Source: Klebsormidium nitens (Eukaryota > Streptophyta > Klebsormidiophyceae > Klebsormidiales > Klebsormidiaceae). Taken from it: DNA of 64,000 nucleotides. Made by a program: the position numbers and the translations under genes. The DNA lies in assembly GCA_000708835.1 (NCBI GenBank), contig DF236990.1, forward strand, positions 62,001 to 126,000, written 5' to 3'. Numbering within the stretch: position 1 is the stretch's first letter; each line of letters begins with the position of its first letter. This document shows positions 10,614 through 20,500 of this stretch, one piece after another. The notes under the pieces were generated by a model, which was not told where the DNA came from, searched no databases, and saw nothing but the letters and a program-made list of their open reading frames with translations.

Positions 10614-13600
10614 ATGGCGCCTCTTTCCTTCGTTAACCAACCCTGGCCCTTTGTAGCCTTCATGATTTTCTGCCTGGTTGCTTCCCTCCCCCATGCCACA
10701 ATCGGCCATGCCAAGACGTCTGCGGCGGGACAACCTGCTCCGGGGGGGAGTCGTGCTGCAACAACCAGTGCTGCCCTTTTACCCCCGGGACGGAGAATCT
10801 CCCGCGCAATTTCAATTGCTGTGGGGGGGTGTGCTGCCCCGAGAACGCCGCCCAAGGGTGCAGCGTCAGATATGCACCAGCAGCCCCTGGAGCTCCCTAC
10901 TTGGGGACCCAGATCTGTTGTTCCAAGTCACGGATGTTCAACGCTTTCTCTCTAGCGGGCGTTGAGTTCTGCTGCCCGCACGACCTGTGCATGGGCATGT
11001 ACTGCTGTACTCCAGGAGAAAGTGTCTGCACTTCGTTTGGGTGCGCACCACTCGGATGTAAGCCCCGCCCCGCCCCTCCTTAATCATTGTGCCTCTTCTG
11101 CGTCACTCCTCCTCCTTCTTGCAGCATTTCTCTCTTTCACTTCTCTCCTCTCTTTCTTTTATCCTTCAGCCCATGTACTAGTACAGCTCGTCAACTTGAA
11201 AAGATATATGCAGAGTTTCTCAATCTCACTGTAGTATTAGGGTTGTCTCTTTCCTTCCCGCTTTTCTGCTTTTAGATTTGCATGCTTTTCCATTTGCTTT
11301 TCAACATTCCAAGCTGTGCGGTACAAATTGCCATGCATTCAATTAGCGTGGCAGTGAGCCCCTCTCTTTGCGTCCAAGTCAACAGTCCTGCAAGCATTAC
11401 GCTACGGAAATTTTGCATCAGGTAGATTGGGCCAGCTTTCTTTAAGACAAGAGCCTTCACAGCTGGGTACTGTACAAGAGTTCTCTGCATTACAGCGCAA
11501 ACCCCAACTTTTGTGCAAGACTGTACCTCCTTTGGCTCCATGGACTCCAGGGATCGTCACCCCCGTGCCACCATCAGCATTTCCTAACACGGTTCCTAAC
11601 CCGGTTCTCAAAGCGAGTTGCGTGGCGGGGCTCGACCAGATTCGTCTTGAACTCTTTTCACGATATTGAAGAAAGTTCCTAGATTAAATCTTGATGAACC
11701 GCCAAACACGTACAGCAGAGACTTGATCTAAACGAACTCATGGTGACCGACAATAGTTCCTGCGAAAGAGGACAGTCTTAATCATCTTTCGTTCAGATGC
11801 CTTTGACCAGGTTTTCCAATATCAGCACCTGGCTAGAAAACCACCGAGGTTGTTGGATTGTTGAAGACCAGTTTCTCCCTCGCAATGCAATTGAAGTCCT
11901 TCAATTGCATCCCTCTGAACCAATTCTGATTGAGAACGAGGCCTCAAGTGCAGTCGTTATTGGCGACCCGCACATCAGCCTGCCGGGCCTGCTGCCGCCC
12001 AACCAGACTGACGTCACTGACTTCACATTCGACTTCCATGGATCAGCGGGCAACGCCTACTGCATGATAACCAATGCTGCAATTACGGTGAGCCAGACTT
12101 CAAATAATTATAGTAACTTATACAAAAGCCAGAGAGTTTAATTGCTTTTTCAAAAACTAGAGAGAGCTAGTTCCTCAGAAACCAGAGAGTTCAACTGAGG
12201 TTACAGAGATTCTGGCGAACTTATTGCGTGCCGGTTGAGTGACCATAGCCAATGCTGGGCTCCTCGCCCTTAAATTGATAAAAAGGCTTTGAGCTCTGGT
12301 TAAGCTCGACCAGCTGTTTGATACAGCAGAGCAAGAAATTCGGCATCAATCTGCCCTAACCACACACGCGCGCCTTTTCTTAACCAGGCAAATGCCTTCG
12401 CCGGACGTTAGAAAGGCACATGACGTGCGCCAATTCTAAACGCCATGACTCTCTGTGTGACTTTCCTCTCCCATGCACAGGACAGAAGATTCGCACTGCG
12501 CCCTTAACCAATCGTGGTTAAAGGCCATCGAATCAGACATGAACCACGCTGTGTCGGTAGAGGGGTACACTTGACCAACCACAAACCAAGCTTGGTTAGT
12601 GCTGGTTATCTCCTCCCATGCCAGGTGAACGCACACATGTTCAGCCTGGCTCCCACCGCTCTAGTTCCCGAGCACCGCTACCATGGCGGCCGGTGCTTCC
12701 AGTTCACCTGCATCGACGGAATCGGCTTCGTGTACCGAAATCGCCAGGGCCGCACGCAGCGCATCGCCGTCCGACTGGACCGCACGCTGACTGACGTCAG
12801 CGTCCACCCCTTCAACGTCACCTTTGAAGACGAACCGGTCAGGACGAGCGAAGACGTGAGTCTGTGATGTCAGCGGGGAAGGGTACATTTACATTAGTCA
12901 GATCTCTTACAAATTTACAGCAAGGGTAATCTTGGACGAGAAGTGTCGTTCCGCTCTGAGATACATGTCCGTCTCTGTCGATTTAGTCGGTCCCGTCAAT
13001 TCGTTCTCTCGTCTACACCACTTCCGCTTCTTTGTGCTTCTTTCCTACCCCACTTCTCACCCCTTCTTCCCGACCGTCGGTGCGAAAGGACTCCTGCCGC
13101 AGGTCTTTCAATTTCGTTTTCCGTTCTGCGCGTGCGGAAGAGCAGCTGCTTGCCAGCAGTGATGATAATTTCACAAGAGGTACTGTCCTATTTGGTTCCC
13201 GACCTCAAAATGAAAGCCGTCCCATCCAGCTGAAGATTCGAATTCGCTTTTTGGTTGATGGCGGGGAAGTGCGCTGCTTTCTTCTTTGTCATTGCCCAAC
13301 ACAAAAACCAATCACACAGCTTTTGAGGCTCCATCCTCATTGGTGTCACAAACCCACGAACCAGAAATCTGGAATTCCGTCCCTTTTCCGCCAGGCCGCT
13401 TGGACAAGCCCGGACGGAATCGCCAAAGTCGGACGTACGGCCGTTCCGGACCAGTTGGTGGTGTCTTTGGACGGCCTCCTCGAAGTGGAGGTCAGCCGCG
13501 CCGAGGACGCGGAGCTCCGGGACCAACCGGAAGGTCCCCCCGTGCGCTACATCAACCTGGCAGTCAAGGGACTGCCGGTCGGCCCGGGGGTGCACGGGGT

Positions 13601-14635
13601 GAGTTCCCGGGGGAAATGAATGGACACTGTCAACTCGATTCCATGTCGCTTTCCTTTATTCCTGAGAATCGACACAACCAAATCATTGCTGAGTATATCG
13701 CCCTTAAGCAGGACTTCGCAAGGTGCCGGGAGCTGTTCAGAGCACCGGTGTTTGTGACGGACTCGGATAAAAGTCAGGGGCGACTTGGAATGTTTTAGAC
13801 CAGCTTGATTTGTCGAAACCAATTAAGTTGGGCCCAGAGGTGCACGGGGTGAGTCCTCCGGGGAGAGTAATTTGTCACTGTCATGACAACCCGTTTCGTT
13901 ATTCCAGAGTAGTCGATCTCCTTTTCTCATCGGATCCTTAGGCCGACCCTTTACGTTGCCTTTTAATCAGTGCCGAGCAACGCCCTAGGTAGAAGGCTGC
14001 AAGGCGAGGTGTCGAGAGCCCAATTCGGCTGGAAATGATCACGGGAGACTACTTGTTCCAGACCTTGCGTTTTCCGCAGACACAGTGTGCACTCGTGGGC
14101 TGTATTCTATTGTAGGCGCCAGCAAACTTTCGCCACGTCTAAAAGGAAAGCATAGTACACTTCGTTCGCTGTTTGTTCCGCTCTGAAGTTATACTGATGA
14201 AAAGATCCCCCCTTGGCAATTTAGCCGGCCTTATTATGCCCAATTCCGTAATTGCCTAGAAAATATGGGGCTTTGATCGGCCCTTGAGCTTGAATGATTC
14301 TGGCTAAATTGGAAATGGCACATGTCCAGTGACCAGACTTGGGCGTTAAGCAGCCTTGGAACAAGCGTTGAGCCCAGTTATCTGCCCAGCAACCTGACTC
14401 GCAATCAGCCTATTTAGCAGCCATACCTTCCTGTAATATCTCGAAGCAGTTTCAAACTCGTTTTCCCCCCCCATAGTTCATGGGCCAGATGTACGCCCCC
14501 GGCGCAGTGGAAGCGCGGCTGAAGATGGCCACGCAAGCGTAGTTGAACCACCGCGAGTACGTGGAAGGTGCGGACGAGGACTACCAGACGTCCGACCTCA
14601 CGTCCGCAGACTGCAGCTACGACCGCTTCTCCACG
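10614..14635 (+). pseudogene. Secreted Cys-rich root-cap-domain protein, right copy, disrupted
   Basis: Exons by alignment to the left copy: 10614-11057, 11954-12087, 12625-12855, 13395-13598, 14477-14635. Exon 1 starts with a signal peptide (core FVAFMIFCLVASL) but the frame of the Cys-rich region (ESCCNNQCC, NCCGGVCC, MYCCTPGESVC) is shifted one base relative to it. The break lies near 10700-10722, where the two arms differ. Exon 2 keeps the domain start in frame (VIGDPHISLPG, FDFHGSAGNAYCMI), and exons 3 and 4 are open. Exon 5 has an in-frame TAG at 14540-14542 inside the otherwise conserved C-terminal part of the domain. With a frame break and a stop this copy is most likely a pseudogene, though it kept its splice sites. 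A different true start codon or assembly errors are the alternatives. Confidence 0.8.
13833..13890 (+). repeat. Decayed copy of the exon 4 end and donor site, right root-cap gene
   Basis: GGTGCACGGGGTGAGT with flanks recurs about 255 bases downstream of the true exon 4 donor at 13598/13599. Similarity extends to TGTCACTGTCA in the intron. It lies wholly inside intron 4 and supplies a decoy GTGAGT donor. Confidence 0.75.
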
Positions 14636-15265
14636 GTGAGCTCGCCAGCGGATAATGATCACTCTCTAAGTGACGCTCACGTTCAGGCATCAAGCTCATT
14701 TCGAGCGGAACGAACTCTCAATGGGAGAATGTGGGGGCCTTTGATTGCGGCAGCCCTCGTTTCTGGTTGTCGCCCAATGGGAGGAAGTGGAGATGATGCC
14801 AGCTTTATTACGAGCCCGTTCGCAAACTTCACAGAGGTTTTCAAAACATAATGTTTTCCCTCTGCAAACTTTCGTCGATCCCAGTCTGCTTCCGTATCGA
14901 GACTTGCTTCTTGCTTGTTTGGTTATCTCCGGTTTTGTAACGTCGATCAAAGCCCGTTTGAACTGGATTCGTGCTCCGCCACGTCACACCTGATTGAGGC
15001 CAGATAGAGTCAGTCAGAATTCAGTCAATAGGAATAGGAAACCCAGTGAACGGTACTTGAGGCGGGTGGGGTTACTTAGGGGGTTAGGGTGGGGTGCGGA
15101 TCGGGTACATTGTTGCGTCAGGGTTTTGGTAACCTCCAAGTGAATCTTAATTACTGCTCGCTAGGTTTCTAGATTGAGAGCTACGTCAGTTAGGGTGTCC
15201 GGCCGAAGATGCACCCCCTTTGAAGGTTGGCGGCTTGAACAGCTTTCCTCCTTCATGTCTCTCCA

Positions 15266-15451
15266 TCAGGCGGCTCGGTCCAAAGCCCCCGGCTTGATCG
15301 GTGCGTCGCGCAAACTGCGGTCAAGCGCGTCACAGAAGAAGGAGTCCCTGGCGTGCTCGTACTCGGGTACGAGCTTTGTTTGCAAGTAGATGACCGGTGG
15401 TTTAGTATTCTTGTTTGTGAAACGGGCTCTTCGACGGGCGCGATGTACCAA
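15266..15451 (-). other. Conserved short reading frame of unknown function, right-arm copy
   Basis: It contains YLQTKLVPEYEHAR, then DALDRSLRDAPIKPGALDRAA. The upstream basic stretch (HRARRRARF) matches HRRAARF of the left copy. The ends diverge: the left copy closes LITLGASG, while this one runs on a little further in frame. The retained protein-level match suggests that coding selection acted on at least one copy after duplication. The family was not recognised. Confidence 0.4.
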
Positions 15452-15825
15452 GACGAGGACGTGCAGAAAGTTGCTAGCTTGCTGATATGGATAAGGCTTG
15501 ATTGTGGTTGAGGTTTGTACACAAGAGCTTCAAATTACGTGCAAAAGCTTGGCCTCTGACTTGTGGAACTTTGTGTAAACATAAGATGTGGGTACGTACA
15601 TAGCGAATAGGATTTTGAAGTGCCTGAGTCGTCAAAGTGGGATTTTTCAGTAAGGACAAGCTGAACCGAAGTTGCAGTAGACTGGATTAAAGCAATCAGT
15701 AAGACTTTGAAGCGCCCATTGTCAAAACGAGACTTTGAGAAGCAACTTTTGTTCAAAATAATAGCGGCTGCAGCCTGTTCGAAGGATCCGCACGGATGGA
15801 GTGACCCTCTAAGGTCCTGCATGCT

Positions 15826-17543
15826 ACAGTTTTAACGTTCCTCTTCGCCCAAATTATATCTGTCGACCTTGGATGTCACTCCAGTTAGGATCGAGTGTGC
15901 TTTGAGAGAACTGGTACAAGGCGTTAATTGATACTACGTTGCATAGCGGTACGGTATGATAAGAGATGTATTAAGAGCAGGGCTGTGTCGCAGATTGGGA
16001 GGGCCTTATAACTTCCAAAAAACAGCTGGATAGTTGACTCTCACAAAACTCAGCTTGTGCTAAGGTTTCAGGGCGACTGCAAACGGCCAGTGACTTCGAT
16101 GTTCGAATAGGGTCCTTATGCCGTGCATAGCTTATCCACATTTTGGTCAAGCATTCATGTATCGAAATTGTTTCATGCATCGTCCTTCATGCGCCATAAC
16201 TGCTTGCAAGCAGGGGGGAAGGTACTGCCGACAACCGCGAAGTTCCTCACCTTATCGGGGTGTGGCTGGTTAGAAGTAAGCCCCACTTCGCCCCTAATCA
16301 TGCTTTTCTTGATTTGTGCTTTTCTCCTGATGCTTTCTACAGCGTTTCTTTCTCTCGTAGTGTGTTTCTTCCTTCCTTCGTTCTCTCTTTGTTCCCTCCT
16401 AACCATACACTGCAACCAATGCAGCGGTGGCTTGCCAAGTTTTTTGGTGCACTGGAGTCTCAGTCTGAAAACTTTCCTCGTGGTTCGTTGATCGTTTCTT
16501 TCACGGTCACTTTTTGTTGATGAAAGAATGCTTCCATGGAACAGCTCTACGGTTCCAGCTATGCCCAATTAATATTCATCAAGCGGCAACCGCAGACCTG
16601 CCAAGTTGCACTTTCTCTTGCAAGCTGCGTATGTTCTCGATATCGATTTGCACAGCTATAATCTATGAACAACTTCGAAGGGGCCGCGCGCCTGTCATCC
16701 GAGTACGTCTAGATAGCTGAATTCAATGGTCACTAGGGTAGTACGTGTAGCGCGGGAGTGAGCGGAGCCCATCTGTCTGCCGCGCGATATAATACTTTCC
16801 CAAGGTCAAGTGCTTCGTAATCTTACTTAAGATTGTATGCGATCAAAAGATGATGCACGACAGCTCATGCAATGCCGCGGCCCCGCAGGCACGCGAGTGA
16901 CGTAAATACCAATCAACTTAAGTCAAGAATGATTGCATGAACTTGGATCATGGAGCTCATGCCAGTGACTCACGGCGCGTCTTTTGCTTTTGCCAACGTG
17001 ATTGCTCAAGTGCATGCCACAGGCCGCGGCGGCTGTTGCAGTGATGCGCCGCGCGTGTGCCAAACAGGCCGCGCATGATTGATAGCTTAAATTAGACGGC
17101 CGCGATCGAAACTTTCCACTCAACCAATCACGCCTGTTTTCAAACATGCATGGATGTTCGACTCAGTTCCGCGTTAGTACGTGGCCGCGATGTGTGACGG
17201 CAAACACCGCGTCATATGCGGCGGCCGCGCCAAAGAATGTCAATAACGGGCCATGGTGACCGGGAAGATTCTCAGTAAGAACTACTGCCGAGCTGAGAAG
17301 TAAAGTTAAAAAGTGCGTGATAGCTAAGTATCGTATGTTCCTGTTCCGTTCCCGGCGGCCAATTGGCCCATTCACAACCCCTATAGACCACCTGTGATCC
17401 CTCTTCCAAACGAACCGTGCTTTTCCTCCCAGTACTCTACATTTCCTTCCAGATTGCGGGAACTTATTATCGACGACCTGGACTCAGCGAACAATCCCAG
17501 AATCTTTTACCTTGAGTTGCTTTCAGAAAGTTATGTAACCAAT
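15826..17543. other. Intergenic region between the palindrome and the ABCA 3' end
   Basis: Apart from the root-cap relic at 16200-16500, no coding or RNA feature is supported. GC-rich patches near 16740-17110 (for example GCGCCGCGCGTGTGCC) carry no recognisable gene. It contains the 3' flank and presumably the 3' UTR of the minus-strand ABCA gene. Confidence 0.5.
16200..16500 (+). pseudogene. Relic of root-cap exon 1 end and intron 1 (third partial copy)
   Basis: GAAGTAAGCCCC followed by a CCCCTAATCAT block and long C/T-rich tracts resembles the exon 1 donor and start of intron 1 in both arms (8460 minus; 11058 plus). No Cys-rich coding sequence survives. It implies that the root-cap locus went through more than one local duplication. 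Evidence is limited to this junction, so the call is tentative. Confidence 0.35.
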
Positions 17544-20500
17544 TTACACAATCGGCTCGGCGTCTCGACTCTTGGCAAAAGAAAGAAAGACCTGCTCTAG
17601 CGTGCTCTGACTGACACTGTAATCGTCTATCGCCAGCGCGCCCTTTCCGCCCTCGATAGCTCCGAAGACGCGGGACAGCGACAAACCCTCCATCGGGAGA
17701 CGGTATTTTAGGCGACCACCGTGCTCCTCTTCGAGTAGAGCCCCCAGGAAGGTGGTCGCCACGAATTGCTTGACGGCGGGCACCCCGCCCGGCGTCCTGA
17801 GCCCCGCCTGGATCTCAAGGTGGTACCTGCGTGGCCACGTCAGCGACACGTCAGCAAGGCTCCGGAAATCGGATATGCGGTTGCAAGTTCGTACTGAGCA
17901 CCAAAAGCGCGGCCTAATATATATTCGTCCCGCAGTCTTTGCCAAAGGACACCAACGCACGTCAAGCGGGCTACAAGTTGTCAACCTGCCTCAGCCAAAT
18001 TGTTGTTGAGACTTCCGGCCGTTTACTTCTGACCTCCAACATGTCTTGCAACTAACACTGTGGTAGCGTAGACTTTCGCAGAACCCGCACCGCAATGAGT
18101 TCCTCAAATCATCTCTCCAAGAGTAGGTAGACTGCTTTCCCAGGATCCTGGAACGTACTTTCAAGGCGAGATAAAGGCCCCGAGCGGGGCCCTTGAAAGT
18201 AAGTGCGAACTGGAGCAAACCCGGGTTAGGCGACTCACCCGTCCCCAAACCGGCTCTTGAGGTGCTGCACGCTCCCCAGGCAGACGAGCCGCCCAGCGAC
18301 CATAACCCCGACCCGGCCGCATAGCGCCTCACACTCCTCCATAGAGTGCGTGGTTAGGATAACCGCAGCGCCGGTGATCACTGTGCAGCGGGAGATGATG
18401 TCCCACATGGCGCGGCGCGCGACTGGGTCCATACCGCTGCTGGGCTCGTCTGCAGGGAAACAGGGACTGGTTGGAAAGAAACTTTTGACGGTTAGGGAGA
18501 GGAGCGGGACTGGAGAAGGAGCTTGACGATGTCCATACCGCTGCTGAGCGCGTTTGCAGAAAACAGGGACCGGTTGGAAAGGTACCTCGGACCAGTAAAA
18601 CAAAAGGACAGATCGGAACAAGATGTTGGAAGAAAAGACGGGTTGTGGTAGAGAACGAGATGTAACCTGCGGACCGCCATCCTTCCTCATGCATGCTCTT
18701 CTGCTTAAATGTCCGCCCATCATCTAATGAACAACGGACCCTGCTAAAACCGCCCCGAAAGGACCATAGTAACGGCGACCAACTCACCCAAGAAGACGGC
18801 CCGAGGGTCGCCCACCAGCGCGATCGCGAGCGACAGCTTCCGCTTGTTTCCCCCGCTGTACGAACCCGACACCTTGTCCGCGTATTTGGACAGCCCAACG
18901 GCGTCCAAAAGTTTTTCCACCGACCGCTCGAGCCCCTCTTCCCGGGCACCTTTTAGCCGGGCGTACATCCTCAGGTGTTCCCTACCGGTCATGAGGTCCA
19001 AAAGCGGGTCGAACTGCGGACAGTACCCGATCTGCCGCTGGACGTCCGGAAGCTGGTTAAGGACGCTGAACCCGGTTATGAACGCGGTTCCGGAGGTGGG
19101 TTTCAGGTCCCCGGTTAGGACCGACAGGGTGGTCGTTTTGCCTGCGCCGTTCACTCCGAGGAAACCGAAGCACTGCCCCGGGGGGATCCCCAGGCACAGA
19201 TCCGCGACCGCGATCTTCGGCAGCTGTCCCGAGACGGTGTAAACTTTCCGGAGGTTCTTAACCAGAACGATGTCGTCATCCGCCGCGCCGCTCTCGATCC
19301 TGCTCCGCTCGGCCGCCACGTCAGCATCCTCGGCCGCCACGTCAGCGCGCTTGGCGGCCTCCTCGAACGCCAGGGGCGCGATCTGGGACGCCAGGTGGCG
19401 GTACTGCGCGGAGACACGTGGCGCCACGTGGCGCTTCCAGATGCGCGTGAGCGCGGCGCCCACGAGCTGCGCGACGTCGCGCTCGATCGCGACCGTTACC
19501 GCGAGGAAAAGCGCCGCCTCTAGTAAGAGCAGCGTGAGCGGCCGGCCGAGGACTTGCCACTCGAAGGGGTTTGGGGTTTTGCCCCGGAAATCGGCTTCAA
19601 AGTCGAGCTTGGAGAGGTTGATGAGACCCTCGCCGAAGTTGAACGGCGGGAACCAACGGTAGAAGTGGATGAGCACGCGGTTGAGGTCCTTGGTGCGCTC
19701 GATGGCTGCCATGACGAAGGACGCGCAAACGAAGGCGAAGCCGGTGAGGAAGTGGATCCCGGCAATGGCCACCTGTAAGAAGTTGAGGAGGAGAGGGTTG
19801 AGTTGTATGCTTTCAACTTGCGTCGCTGAAAACAATAAACCGACAATACTTTTCAATCTACCAGCAACGTATGGAAATTGCTGGGTGTTTCTCATTTTCA
19901 AAGCATAAGAAGGCAAAGCAGAAAATGAATGGATCCCGCATGGGCACCTGAGGGAGCAAAGAGGGGAAGTTTCACTTGAATAGGCTAAACTTGCGTCTTT
20001 TGCCGAATTCAGATTGATCTATCAGCACCAAAACACGACCGCAAGTGGATGGTCGTCGACTCAGAAGCACACGGAGGCGAAGAGGGTGATGGGAACGTAA
20101 ACGATACCCCGTGCTTGTTGTCAGGGCAGGGACATTTAACAAGACTCCGACCAGCTGCAAAACTACATACGCAGTGCTAGCGATATGAAATATAGAAAGG
20201 GTGAGACCAGCCACTGATCGTGAGCGCGTCACGGGAAAAGCCAGACATAGGGAGAGCGGAAGTACTGCCGGAATTCAAAAAATGCATAAGCACAAACCGG
20301 AACGCTTACGAAGCTCAGAAATCGCAAAAAAGTTCCACCTGGGTGGCCCCTTAGCTTGAGACGCTCAACGCGTAAACAAAAGCAGAACGAAGGAAAGGTA
20401 TGATTGTCCCAATGAGCAACCTTAGTTCAAAGTCCAGATTGAACCCATTGATTCAAAAGCTCTGTTACCAAAAACGTAGGACCTCTCACCTGCGCTGAAG

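Larger units (their letters stand above)
10614..15825 (+). repeat. Right arm of a large imperfect inverted duplication
   Basis: Mirror of 3930-8895. It carries the plus-strand root-cap gene copy and, at its outer end, the minus-strand copy of the unknown short reading frame. The last clear match to the left arm is the block containing GACCTTAGAGGGTCACTCC on the minus strand near 15800-15822. Past about 15830 similarity is lost. Confidence 0.85.
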
